NCBI GenBank assembly: GCA_024809215.1
Contig: JANUBW010000011.1
Coordinates: 124,001-188,000 of the forward strand
Direction of reading: 5' to 3'
Length of the DNA stretch: 64,000 nt
Source: Niastella sp. OAS944
GTDB taxonomy: Bacteria > Bacteroidota > Bacteroidia > Chitinophagales > Chitinophagaceae
Part shown: positions 7,302-17,000 of the stretch, in pieces
Layout of the letters: each line of letters opens with the position of its first letter
How positions within the stretch are numbered: position 1 is the stretch's first letter
The notes under the pieces: model-generated
Told to the model about the DNA's origin: nothing
Seen by the model: the letters and a program-made list of their open reading frames with translations, nothing else
Database searches by the model: none
Position numbers and translations under genes: made by a program

Positions 7302-9662
7302 TTACTCTCTCATCATCCTCACTTCACCATACACCGGACCTACCATGTTATTGGTTGCAGGTTTGAAGGTAACTTTCACTTTATCTTTTCCCTTTGTAAT
7401 TTCGGCAGGAATGGAATATACTATTTCATAGAATTTACTTGACTTGTATTTGTTAAGGTCTTCTGTGGCGATCTTTACATCATTCACCAGGATATCGAAA
7501 GTGCGGCCGCGATTATCCATTCCCCAATAAGAACACATTAAACTGTTCACTTTTTCAGCATCCACTTTCATGTTGAATGAAAAATAACCACCCGGATATG
7601 CCACCCTGAACTTGCGGGTATGCTCTTCGCCTGTGTTTACTTTGTCGCCGGTAAAACCATGATCACGCTCAGGCTGCATTTCACCCAGGCGTAACAGATC
7701 AACCGTTTTTATTTCTATCTCACGTTTCCTTTTACGCTCCGCTTCATATACCTTTTGCTGTTCGGCCCAGCTTTGCGGTGTAAACAAGTCCCAGTACACA
7801 CTATAAAATTCCTTTTGCACCTGGTTAAATGGCACCAACGTAACCTCCTGTGGCCGGCCTACATTAAGGGAGTGAAAAACCAGGGGTTTGTTATTATCTG
7901 CACTCAGCCATTTGGCAGGGTCAGTTTCTGAAGATACCAGCACCGGAATACCCGTAACCGGATCGGGTTCTTTATTACCAAACACACCTGCCAGCACCAA
8001 TGGTCCATAAAATACCGCCACGCGGTTGGGATTGTCGGGCATTGACTGGGTATACAATTGCAGATCGGGTTTAAAAGTAACTGCGTCTCCGGTCTTCCAC
8101 GTACGGGTTATGGTGAAATATCCATTGGCATCGGGTTGAATATTCGTTTGCCCTTTTCCGTTCACCGCTATCCATACCTTTTGTTTTGCCCAATATGGAT
8201 TGCGTATACGCAAGGGAAACGATACCGGCCTGGCTGCTTTAATAGCAAACCGTACCCAGTTGCTTTGCGGCAATTGTGTTTGTTGTTCTATCACTACGCC
8301 TTTTTCTTTCCAGTTCAATTTTGAAGCTATGAACAGGTTTACATACAGGCTGCCATCCACACCCTGGTAGTAAATGCTTTCTCCATACTTAACATGGTTT
8401 TCCATACCTGAACCTACACAGCAGGTAAATGTATTGAACGAATCGCTAAACTCTTTTTGAGTACCCATGCGCAACGGCACAAAATAACACATCATGCCGT
8501 CGTTATGATTTTGAGAAGAAAGGATGTGATTGTTCAAAGCACGCTCGTAATAATCCATCAGTTGGGCCGATGGCTGCAAGGCAAACATATGCCGTGTTAA
8601 CTTCAGCATATTGTAGGTATTGCAGGTTTCCATGGTATTATCGGTAAGCGTTTCATTGAGCTTGCCGGCCGGCCCCAGGTATTCATAGTTACTATTACCC
8701 CCAGGCGCATAGGTATGATCGGTTACCACTGTTTTCCAAAAGAAATCGGCAATGGTTTTGTCTTTTTCGCTGGCAGTAAGCTCGTACCGGCGAATACAAC
8801 CAATAACTTTTGGGATCTGGGTGTTGGAATGTTTACCGGGAAGAATATCTTTTTGCAGTGCCAGTGAATCAAGAATGCGTTTATCGTGGAATTTGTACGA
8901 AAGATCGAGGTACTTTTTTTCACCGGTGAGTGCAAAGGTGTTCACCAGCACATCGTTCATACCACCGTATTCACAAAACAACATGCGTTGCAACGAACTA
9001 TCGGGCAGGTTGCGAATGATGTGGGCCGTCCAGTCGGCCATGCCTTTTTCTACCGCCAATGCCTGTTTGTTATCGCAGTACAGGTACGCATCGAGCAACC
9101 CGGCCATGATCTTGTGCACCGTATACCAGGGCGACCAGGCGCCGTTAAGATCGAACCCACGTGAACGGATATTTCCTTTTTCCACTTCGGCCCACATGCT
9201 GTCTTCTTTGGGAATGGCGCCTACATACCCGTTTCGTTTTGGCTGCACTTCGGCCAGTTCGGTAACTATATAATTTACTTTATCGAGAAATGTTTTATCG
9301 TGGGTTACGGCATAATGCATAGCGCAGGCAGATAAATAATGGCCAAGACTATGGCCCGCCAGTCCGCTATTTTCCCAGCCACCATACCGGGCGCCTTTTG
9401 CTTTCAGGTTGGCATGCTCCCTAAAATCGGCCAGTAACCTGTCGGGTTCTACCAAACGCAGGTAACGCACATCTGCCTCCATAGCTGTTTTAAATGGCCC
9501 ATCGAGCAATTGTACATCCTGCAGGTGAAAGCCATATGCCTTTATCGGAACAACCGGCTTTACCTTCATTTTGGGTTGTTGCTTTTCGGGCACATAGCTC
9601 TGGGCCTCTAATACAAACCTTAGCAGGCATAGAAAAATTGTGAATACGAGGTGCTTTTTCAT
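7302..9662 (-). CDS. GH127/GH146-type beta-L-arabinofuranosidase (DUF1680)
   Basis: 786 residues with a Sec signal (FLCLLRFVLEAQ). It is expected to hydrolyse terminal beta-L-arabinofuranosyl residues of plant arabinans or glycoproteins in the periplasm. Residues about 45-480 form the (alpha/alpha)6 barrel. The family's zinc-thiolate site is complete: Glu345 and Cys347 in METCNTYNM, Cys414 and Cys415 in FTCCVGSGMENH. By comparison with HypBA1, Cys414 would be the nucleophile. Beta-sandwich domains follow, and the last about 150 residues are a further sandwich (DNRGRTFDILVNDVKIA). There is no SusC/SusD pair nearby, so it is not in a classic polysaccharide-utilisation locus. GH127 and GH146 are hard to tell apart by eye. 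Confidence 0.9.
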   Translation of the reverse strand: MKKHLVFTIFLCLLRFVLEAQSYVPEKQQPKMKVKPVVPIKAYGFHLQDVQLLDGPFKTAMEADVRYLRLVEPDRLLADFREHANLKAKGARYGGWENSGLAGHSLGHYLSACAMHYAVTHDKTFLDKVNYIVTELAEVQPKRNGYVGAIPKEDSMWAEVEKGNIRSRGFDLNGAWSPWYTVHKIMAGLLDAYLYCDNKQALAVEKGMADWTAHIIRNLPDSSLQRMLFCEYGGMNDVLVNTFALTGEKKYLDLSYKFHDKRILDSLALQKDILPGKHSNTQIPKVIGCIRRYELTASEKDKTIADFFWKTVVTDHTYAPGGNSNYEYLGPAGKLNETLTDNTMETCNTYNMLKLTRHMFALQPSAQLMDYYERALNNHILSSQNHNDGMMCYFVPLRMGTQKEFSDSFNTFTCCVGSGMENHVKYGESIYYQGVDGSLYVNLFIASKLNWKEKGVVIEQQTQLPQSNWVRFAIKAARPVSFPLRIRNPYWAKQKVWIAVNGKGQTNIQPDANGYFTITRTWKTGDAVTFKPDLQLYTQSMPDNPNRVAVFYGPLVLAGVFGNKEPDPVTGIPVLVSSETDPAKWLSADNNKPLVFHSLNVGRPQEVTLVPFNQVQKEFYSVYWDLFTPQSWAEQQKVYEAERKRKREIEIKTVDLLRLGEMQPERDHGFTGDKVNTGEEHTRKFRVAYPGGYFSFNMKVDAEKVNSLMCSYWGMDNRGRTFDILVNDVKIATEDLNKYKSSKFYEIVYSIPAEITKGKDKVKVTFKPATNNMVGPVYGEVRMMRE

Positions 9663-9682
9663 TTTTGGGAAAGGTTATTGAG

Positions 9683-9920
9683 TTCTTAGTTCTAAGTTTT
9701 TAGTTCATAGCCTGAACTTCAGGGCTCGCGAGTAAGAGTTTCAGGTTGCAAGTTTCGGATTACCGTTACAGTGTACGGCGTGGCGTGAAACTGAATTTGC
9801 TTATAGCTTACAGCTGTATTTATTTCACGTTTCACGTTTGCCGTTTTACGAATAACGAGGCCGGGAAATTTGGAAACCATTGCCGATTCACGATTGCCGA
9901 TTGCCGATTCACCATTCACC
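9683..9920. repeat. Two heptamer-period arrays flanking a CTCGCGA motif
   Basis: Four 7-bp units TTCTTAG, TTCTAAG, TTTTTAG, TTCATAG lie at 9683-9710, then GGGCTCGCGA at 9722-9731. Six further units (ATTGCCG or ATTCACS) lie at 9879-9920. The second array runs into the last codon and stop of the DUF885 gene. No gene is seen in the spacer. Confidence 0.75.
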
Positions 9921-11622
9921 TGTAAAACTTCCACTCCGCTTTATAATCTTTCGGAATATTCTGATTGGTAAGGATAGCCCGAACCATTGATACCGGCATG
10001 GCGTTTTCCTGCAACACGGCATCGTGGTATTGGGCAAAGGTCATTTTACCACTGTCTACCAATTCTTTTTTCATGGCATAGAATTGCAGTCCGCCAATCA
10101 TATATGCCAGCTGGTACAACGGACTGTAGCCACCTACAAATGAACGGCGTACTTCGCCTTCGGCATTGGCGCGTTCGTGGCCAACCCGGTTCACCAGGAA
10201 ATCGATGCATTGCTGCGGCGTCCATTTACCCAGGTGATAATTCAACGAAAAGATGATGCGGGCGCACCGGTGCATTCGCCAAAACAACATACCTACCCTA
10301 TCTTCGGGCGATTGCGGAAACTGCTTATCCCACAACAACATTTCCCAATACAGGGCCCAGCCCTCGATCCAGAACGGCGTTTCAAAATTGCGGTACATTT
10401 TGTACCGGTTGCTCATAAAGCCTTGCAGGTGGTGGCCGGCAATAAGTTCATGATGTACAGTTGCCCGTGAGAAATGCGGATTGTTACCCCGCATGCTCAT
10501 CATTTTATCGCCCTCGTCCATGGTGTTGGTGGGGTAAGAGACACTTAACACTTCACCACCCGTAAAGAAGGGATTTACCAACTGCCGCTCCGGCGTCATC
10601 ATGATCATGCGCCAGGTTTCTTCGGCCACAGGCGGAATGGTGAGCAGGTTATTCTTTTTCAAAAAATCAACCGACTCGTTATACAACTTCATGATGGCCT
10701 CTGGTTGTTTACCCGGCGGCACATACGTGTTCTTTACTTTTTCAAGGGCAGCTTTCCAGTCTTTCCCAAAACCCATTTGCTCTGTAGCCTTTAGCATTTC
10801 GGCATCGCACCAGGCAAATTCTTTATTGGCTATATCTATCAACTCTTCAGGCGTGTAGGGTATGAACTCCAGTTGTAACTGCCGAACGATCTCTTCTTTC
10901 CCAATGGGATAACCGATAATACCGCTGCCATCATCTTTTCCGCCGGGCGCCGCTTTCGATCTCTTTTGCCATAGTTGAGCATAGGCAGTAAGCGCGCTAT
11001 CGAGCCCTTTATAAGTATTAGGCAGCCACCAGGTATATTCAGGATCATACCCATTATAAAAATCGTGTACGCTTTTAAGCGCAGCCTGTAATCCTTTTAC
11101 CGTACCCTGTGCCCTACGTATTAAGTTGATGGGGATAGAGGAATCTTTCTCCAATGACTTCATCAGGTCGCCAATATCCTTTGTAAGGGCTTTCATATTG
11201 TAGGCCCATTTCTGTCCTTCTACAGCTCCGGCGCGTGTGCGTCCTTTTTCCAACGTATAGATCCAGGGAGAAATAGTAAACCAGATTTTCAGCTGGTCAC
11301 ATTCTTTTTTCTCCACCTCCAACAAACGCAATTGCTCATCGAGGTTTCTTTTAAAAAGAATATAATCTACCCGGCTGCCGGTTGGCAGGCTTTCGTAATT
11401 CAATTGTTGCAATTGTTTCAGGTAACCGGAGTATAGTGTTACCAGCCGCTCGCGGCGGTAAGGCGAATTCTCAACAAAATAAAAGCGGGTAAGACTGCCC
11501 CTGTCGGCTTCGTATTGCACCATCAGGTTGTTTACTTCGCTCGATTGTTGGTATAAAGTTGTTTGACTAATGACTGTTGCTGTAGATAGCAAGCAGAGGA
11601 TAAGAATAAGTAGCTTTCTCAT
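9916..11622 (-). CDS. DUF885 family metallopeptidase-like protein
   Basis: 568 residues with a signal peptide (LLILILCLLSTATVIS). The DUF885 signature HHELIAGHHLQ is near residue 395 and supplies His and Glu residues arranged like the zinc site of gluzincin-type peptidases. Further conserved blocks include FETPFWIEGWALYWE, whose Glu is a candidate third ligand, and MIGGLQFYAMKKEL. The family is largely uncharacterised; peptide hydrolysis in the periplasm is the usual proposal. Its stop codon falls inside a heptamer repeat, so the final residues may have been set by repeat insertion. It is followed in the same direction by the GH127 gene 250 bp away, probably a separate unit. Confidence 0.85.
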   Translation of the reverse strand: MRKLLILILCLLSTATVISQTTLYQQSSEVNNLMVQYEADRGSLTRFYFVENSPYRRERLVTLYSGYLKQLQQLNYESLPTGSRVDYILFKRNLDEQLRLLEVEKKECDQLKIWFTISPWIYTLEKGRTRAGAVEGQKWAYNMKALTKDIGDLMKSLEKDSSIPINLIRRAQGTVKGLQAALKSVHDFYNGYDPEYTWWLPNTYKGLDSALTAYAQLWQKRSKAAPGGKDDGSGIIGYPIGKEEIVRQLQLEFIPYTPEELIDIANKEFAWCDAEMLKATEQMGFGKDWKAALEKVKNTYVPPGKQPEAIMKLYNESVDFLKKNNLLTIPPVAEETWRMIMMTPERQLVNPFFTGGEVLSVSYPTNTMDEGDKMMSMRGNNPHFSRATVHHELIAGHHLQGFMSNRYKMYRNFETPFWIEGWALYWEMLLWDKQFPQSPEDRVGMLFWRMHRCARIIFSLNYHLGKWTPQQCIDFLVNRVGHERANAEGEVRRSFVGGYSPLYQLAYMIGGLQFYAMKKELVDSGKMTFAQYHDAVLQENAMPVSMVRAILTNQNIPKDYKAEWKFYR

Positions 11623-11640
11623 AATGGTTTTGGTTTACTA

Positions 11641-11675
11641 GTTCACAGCTCATAGTTCACTGTTCACAGTTTATA
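11641..11675. repeat. Heptamer-period array overlapping the lyase stop codon
   Basis: Five 7-bp units: GTTCACA, GCTCATA, GTTCACT, GTTCACA, GTTTATA. The last unit contains the stop codon of the gene at 11671-12588. Confidence 0.75.
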
Positions 11676-12588
11676 GAGCCATTTTCATATACTCAGGCAA
11701 TACCGGCCTGTTAGCTATACCTTCATTAATAACTTTCAATACCCGCTCACGCTCCTCGCCTACTAACGTTAAGCGGGGCGCGCGAACGTATTCTGATCCC
11801 AGGCCAACCTGCGCTTCGGCCAGCTTAATATATTGTACCAGTTTGGGATGAATATCCAATTCAAGCAATGGCATAAACCAACGATAAATGGCGCGGGCCT
11901 CATCGAGCATACCTGCTTTTACCAGGCGGTAAACGGCTACCGTTTCGCGCGGGAAAGCAGTTACCAGTCCGCCTACCCAGCCATCGGCGCCCATTACCAA
12001 TTCTTCCATGGCCAGGGTATCAACGCCGCATAATATCTTATACCGGTCGCCAAAATTGTTGATCATGCGCGTTACGTTCGATACATCGCGGGTTGACTCT
12101 TTAACGGCCTGTATATTTTCACACTCCAGCAGTTGTTCAAACATCTCGAGCGTTACTTCAATTTTATAATCAACCGGGTTATTATAGATCATAATTGGCA
12201 AATCGGTTGACTGCGCTACTGTTTTAAAGAAAGTTAATGCTTCACGGCTGTCGGCTTTGTAACGCATGGGCGGTAATAACATCAAACCTTTGGCGCCCCA
12301 GCTTTTACCTAATGCCGCCTGCCTGATAGCTTCTTTAGTGGCGCCTTCAGCAATGTTTAATACCACCGGTACCGGTCCTGCTATTTCGATGGCGAGTTTT
12401 ACCAGCGTTTCCTTTTCTTCGGTTGTAAGGGTACTGGCTTCCCCCAGGCTGCCTCCCAGCACAATACCATCTACACCGGCATCCAGTTGCGACTGCAATC
12501 CTTTTTCAAACAATGGCAGATCGAGGGTATCGTTGGCTGTAAACTTGGTAGTGTAGGCAGGAAAAACACCTTTCCATAATATACTCAT
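11671..12588 (-). CDS. Dihydrodipicolinate synthase family lyase/aldolase
   Basis: 305 residues, a complete TIM-barrel class I aldolase of the DapA/NAL family. The Schiff-base Lys163 is in AVKEST and the catalytic Tyr135 in MIYNNP. The substrate loop reads GGSLGEAS (about 45-52) rather than the GTTGE of true DapA, so it is probably not the lysine-pathway enzyme. Candidates are keto-deoxy-sugar aldolase, N-acetylneuraminate lyase-like enzyme, or the pyrroline-hydroxycarboxylate deaminase of hydroxyproline breakdown, which in Bacteroidota is often paired with an AraC regulator as here. No other hydroxyproline genes are in the window, so the choice stays open. The divergent AraC gene and shared boxes suggest inducible control. 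Confidence 0.85.
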   Translation of the reverse strand: MSILWKGVFPAYTTKFTANDTLDLPLFEKGLQSQLDAGVDGIVLGGSLGEASTLTTEEKETLVKLAIEIAGPVPVVLNIAEGATKEAIRQAALGKSWGAKGLMLLPPMRYKADSREALTFFKTVAQSTDLPIMIYNNPVDYKIEVTLEMFEQLLECENIQAVKESTRDVSNVTRMINNFGDRYKILCGVDTLAMEELVMGADGWVGGLVTAFPRETVAVYRLVKAGMLDEARAIYRWFMPLLELDIHPKLVQYIKLAEAQVGLGSEYVRAPRLTLVGEERERVLKVINEGIANRPVLPEYMKMAL

Positions 12589-12604
12589 TCGTATTAATTT
12601 TTAA

Positions 12605-12612
12605 TAAAGGTA
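12605..12612 (-). promoter_or_regulatory. Putative -7 element of the lyase gene
   Basis: On the minus strand TACCTTTA matches TAnnTTTG at all but the last position. It would give a leader of about 11 nt, which is short, so the call is tentative. The operator-like boxes lie upstream of it. Confidence 0.35.
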
Positions 12613-12655
12613 TTATGAAGCAGTTAGTTGCTCGTAGCCTGTTTTAATCAGTTTG

Positions 12656-12755
12656 TTACCAATATTAACAAGCTGGCCTCCTTCTGCAATTAATCACTTC
12701 TTTACCAATATTAACCTTCTGCACCGGGTTATGGGAAAAAATTGGTAATATTGGT
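12656..12755. promoter_or_regulatory. Three operator-like boxes between lyase and AraC genes
   Basis: The core ACCAATATTA occurs at 12658-12667 and 12704-12713 on plus, and at 12746-12755 on minus. The two plus copies share the longer TTACCAATATTAAC and are 46 bp apart. The minus copy reads TTAACCAATATTACC. All lie in the 188-bp divergent spacer, 20-120 bp from the AraC start. The AraC-type protein next door is the natural candidate to bind here. Confidence 0.6.
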
Positions 12756-12776
12756 TAAAGACCAAACCAACTGCAC

Positions 12777-13655
12777 ATGAAAGTCGTTCAATTTACCATA
12801 CCTGTTTCCCAGGAACATTCGATCATGGTTCAGGAGGATAAGTTACCACATTTTTATAATCACCTGCACCGTCATAACGAAACCCAGCTTACCTGGATCA
12901 TCAAAGGCGAGGGCACCCTTATTGCCGGCACCTGTATGCAGCGCTTTCAATCGGGCGATATTTATATACTGGGCGCAAATCAACCCCATTTGTTTAAAAG
13001 CGACCCGGCCTATTTTGAAAAGAACAGCGATAAAGACATTCATGCCCTTACTTTATTTGTTGATCTGCGCGGCCCATTTGGAAAGATCATGGAACTACCG
13101 GAAATGAACAATGTGAAGAAGTTTATGGAAGCCACCCGCAGGGGATTGCAGGTTCCGCCCGAGCAACAGCACGACATTATGAAAAAAATGATATTGGTAA
13201 AGGAAGCAAGGAACGGTATAAGGCTGGCATTCTTTATACAATTACTGCAAACCCTTAGCAGGATAAAACAATACAAATCACTTTCAAACACCCATACCGA
13301 AAGCTCCATTACCGAATCGGAAGGCTTGCGCATGAACGATATTTACCAATACACCATGGCGCATTACACCGAGAATATTACATTAAAACAAATTGCTGAT
13401 GTAGCGCACCTTACCCCACAGGCTTTTTGCCGCTACTTTAAAAAACATACGTTAAAGACCTACGTGGCTTTTTTAAATGAAGTGCGTATCAATGAAGCGT
13501 GTAAGAAAATAGTATCGGAAAATTTCGATAGCCTGGCTGCCGTTGCCTATCAAAGCGGATTTAATAATGCTGTTACTTTTAACCGGGTATTCAAAAAGAT
13601 CACCGGACAACCTCCCAAGAAGTTCCTCACTGAGTATATACAAAAAGTGAACTAA
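12777..13655 (+). CDS. AraC family transcriptional regulator
   Basis: 292 residues. Residues about 20-95 form a cupin sensor domain (HFYNHLHRHNETQLTWII, then FQSGDIYILGANQPHLF). Residues about 190-290 form the double helix-turn-helix: ITLKQIADVAHLTPQAFCRYF and SLAAVAYQSGFNNAVTFNRVF, ending in the family motif TGQPPKKF. It is divergent from the dihydrodipicolinate-synthase-like gene, with three repeated boxes between them, so it probably controls that gene and itself. The inducer is unknown. Length and architecture are typical for Bacteroidota catabolic AraC proteins. Confidence 0.9.
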   Translation: MKVVQFTIPVSQEHSIMVQEDKLPHFYNHLHRHNETQLTWIIKGEGTLIAGTCMQRFQSGDIYILGANQPHLFKSDPAYFEKNSDKDIHALTLFVDLRGPFGKIMELPEMNNVKKFMEATRRGLQVPPEQQHDIMKKMILVKEARNGIRLAFFIQLLQTLSRIKQYKSLSNTHTESSITESEGLRMNDIYQYTMAHYTENITLKQIADVAHLTPQAFCRYFKKHTLKTYVAFLNEVRINEACKKIVSENFDSLAAVAYQSGFNNAVTFNRVFKKITGQPPKKFLTEYIQKVN

Positions 13656-13660
13656 AAAAA

Positions 13661-13812
13661 ATTCCAAGTTCCAAATTCCAAGTTCCAAAAAAGCACCAAA
13701 ACCCAAGTTCCAAACAATAAACGCCAAATTCCAAGATGCAAACGAAATTGGTTCTTGTGATTTGGAATTTGGGATTTCCTTTTGGAGCTTGGAATTTGAG
13801 ATTTGGAATTTA
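13661..13812. repeat. TTCCAAR heptamer array with inverted partner
   Basis: Four exact 7-bp units (ATTCCAA or GTTCCAA) fill 13661-13688, with further scattered copies to about 13735. From 13765 to 13812 the complement (TTGGAATTT, TTGGAGCTTGGAATTTG) appears, so the region can fold back on itself. Its minus-strand translation gives phrases such as WNLEF that turn up in intergenic repeats of many genomes; it is not a gene. From 13813 to 14087 I see only AT-rich leader DNA of the adhesin. Confidence 0.7.
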
Positions 13813-14087
13813 TAACAATTTATTTCATTTTGTATATAATCATAACTTATCATCGGTTGACAGGCACCGTTAAAAGGATAAGGTCAAAATAAATGTGTAT
13901 TCCCCAAAACTTTGTTTTTAATTTGACCGCCTGCAATAAACCAATCACCTTTTCCTACAAGTTCATAAAGCCCTCATTGTATCCCCGCCATTAATTTAAC
14001 CTACAGGTAATTGCTTTCTCCTGCCCACGCGGCAAGGAGCGGCTATGCCATGCTCATAACTGTAAAAAGTGAACAAATACCCTATAT

Positions 14088-17000
14088 ATGCAAAAACGTA
14101 TACCTAAACCATTTACGCTATTTCTTATTTTCTTTTTTCTTAGTAATTATTTATCCGCCACGCCTGAGTGCCCCATTATAACGGGCAGGTTTCCTTTAGC
14201 CAATGGCACCACCTCAGATGCATCGGCAACAGGCTGGTACCTGAATGCAACAAATGTTGCCTCTACCGGTTACTTTGCCGTTAAATCGAACCGGTTGCAT
14301 GCGCAGGAACTGGGTGGTGAGGGCATCTGGTACTCACAGGTGTTTTCAACAACTGGCTATTCCGATTTTCAGGTAGCTGTAAAAGTTTCATCTGAAGGAG
14401 ATATGAACAGCTCCGAATATGTAAAGATCTATTACAAAATTAACGGTGGTGCAGAAACGCTGCTTGACCAACGCACCGGTAATTTTGGCACCATAGATTT
14501 TACGTCGGGTATACTTACAGGCAGCAATGTGCAACTGGTTGTAAAACTCTACAACTATAACAATGGCGGCAGCCAAACTTCTAAATACTATATTGAAGAA
14601 TACCGTGTGTTCAAAGAAAAAGGCCCCTGCGCGGTTTCTGCAATAAGTGTAACGGCTGCGGCTGCCAATGGCGGCCTATTAACGTGCGCCAGCCCATCGC
14701 TTGGGCTTTCGGCCACAGCTACCGGTACCGGTACTACTACCTGGAGCTGGAGCGGCCCTAATGGCTATACCAGCACAGCGCAAAACCCTGTAATTACCGC
14801 CGCAGGTACATACACTGTAGTAGCTACCAATAGCACTGGCAGTGGCTCGGCAAGCGTTACGGTTACAGAAAACAAAACTGCGCCGGTGATCACTGCTACC
14901 GGCGGCGCCCTGGCCTGCGGGTCGTGTGTAAGTATTAGCGCCTCGTCGAACGTCAGTGGCGCCAATTATAGCTGGAGCGGACCCGGTGGCTTTACATCCA
15001 CTTCACAAAACCCTACAGTATGTGCAGCTGGCACCTATACGGTAACTGTTACCAACCCGGCCAACGGCTGTAGCGCCCAGCAATCAGTATCAGTAACAGC
15101 CGGCTCATCTGCTGCCACCACCTTCTGGCACGAGGATTTTGCCGGTTTAAGCAATGGAACCACCTCCGATGCCGGCGCCACGGCCTGGACAACATCAGTT
15201 ACCGGTTCGGGTACATATTCTGTTCAAAACAATGAATATAAAGTATCATTCAGCGGCAGCCAGGGCATTGGTACCTGGACGTCGCAGGTAATTGATATTT
15301 CTTCTAAAACAAATGTTACGTTTTCGGTTGACCTGCGCAGTGAAGTAGCCAGTTCCAGCGACGCCTTCGAAAACGGCGACTACATTAGGATATATTACAA
15401 GCTGAATGGCGGCGCCGAAACTCTGGTATTTGAAGACCTCGCCGGCCTTGGCGGCACCACGAATACCACAGCTTCTACCACGTTCAATTCGTCTTCGCTT
15501 AACGGAAGCTCATTGCAGATCATTATTAAAACAAGTAATTCAGATCCTACAGAACGTTACTTCTTTGATAATATCAAAGCAACCGGCACCACCTCCAGTA
15601 CAGGAACCGTTACCGTTACACCAGCTGTAAACGGAACAGTAACCTGTGTGTCAACGGCGCAATTGTCGGCTACGGCCAGTAGTACCGTTTCTGCCTGGTC
15701 ATGGGCCGGTCCCAATGGCTTTACCAGCGCCCAGCAAAACCCGGTTGTGAATGCAGGCGGACAATATATAGTAACCGCCACTTTATCTTCAGGCTGTGCA
15801 GCTTCTGCTACTATTACAGTTCCTGAAAATAAAACACCGCCTGATATTACGGCTACCGGTGGAACCCTGGCCTGTTTACCAAGCGTTACACTAAATGTAA
15901 ATTCAACTATTCCCAACGCTTCGTATAGCTGGACGGGGCCGAATAGCTTCAGCAGCAACGCAAAAAATCCAACGGTAACTGCACCGGGTACGTATACCGC
16001 CACCGTAACCAACCCGGCCAATGGATGTACTGCCCAGCAATCAGTGTCAGTAACGTCCGGCTCCTCTACTCCCGCCAACTTCTGGCTGGAAGATTTTACC
16101 GGACTGAGCAATGGCGCCACTTCAGATGCAGGCGCCACCGCCTGGACATCCTCTACCAGTGGCAGCGGCACCTACTCGGTGCAAAACAATGAGTTCAAAA
16201 CCTCATTTAACGAACAAGCCGAGGGTGTATGGACCTCACAAGTAGTAAGCATTTCCGGTAAATCGAATGTAACCATCTCTGTTGACCTGCGCAGTGAAGT
16301 CACCAGTTCAAATAGCTGGGAAAACAACGATTACATTCGCGTTTATTATAAACTAAACGGCAGCGCCGAAACCCTGGTGTATGAAGATCTCGCAGGAATA
16401 GGGTCTTCCACCACCGGTACGGCTTCTACTACCATAACTTCTGAAGCGCTCAACGGCAGCACCCTACAGGTGATCATTAAAACAAACAACTCCGGTCCTA
16501 CAGAGCGATATTATTTCGATAATATCACGATCACAGGAGGCGATATTACCGGCGAGAGCGTTACAGCAACCGGCGGCGCTATTACCTGTATCAATTCTTC
16601 AGTACCCCTGCTGGGCAATGCAACATCAGGTGGTGTAAGTTATAGCTGGACAGGGCCCGGTAACTTTACCTCTACAGCACAAAACCCCGTTGTAACCGCA
16701 ACAGGTATTTATACTCTAACGGTTCACAACCCGGCTACCGGATGTAACGGTACAGATACGGCAATCGTTGTGTTGAACCAAACCGCGCCGGGCGCCAGCG
16801 CCAGTGCCAACGGATCGATTTCCTGCAGCGGAAGTTCTACCGCTACGCTTTCCGGCTCGTCTCCCACTTCGGGCGTAATGTATAGCTGGACAGGCCCGAA
16901 TAACTTTTCTTCTTCAGAGCAGAACCCCGTAGTTACTGTAGGAGGCGTATATAATTTAACGGTTACCAACCCGGTAAATGGTTGTACCAGCATTGCAAAT

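Noticed and set aside
6829-7442. Plus-strand open frames before and across the end of the GH127 gene
   Set aside because: Composition is not protein-like, and the last one crosses the terminator and the antisense of the GH127 gene.
13473-13853. Minus-strand frame of 126 codons with WNLEF-like phrases
   Set aside because: It is a translation of the TTCCAAR repeat and overlaps the AraC gene; such phrases appear in intergenic repeats generally.
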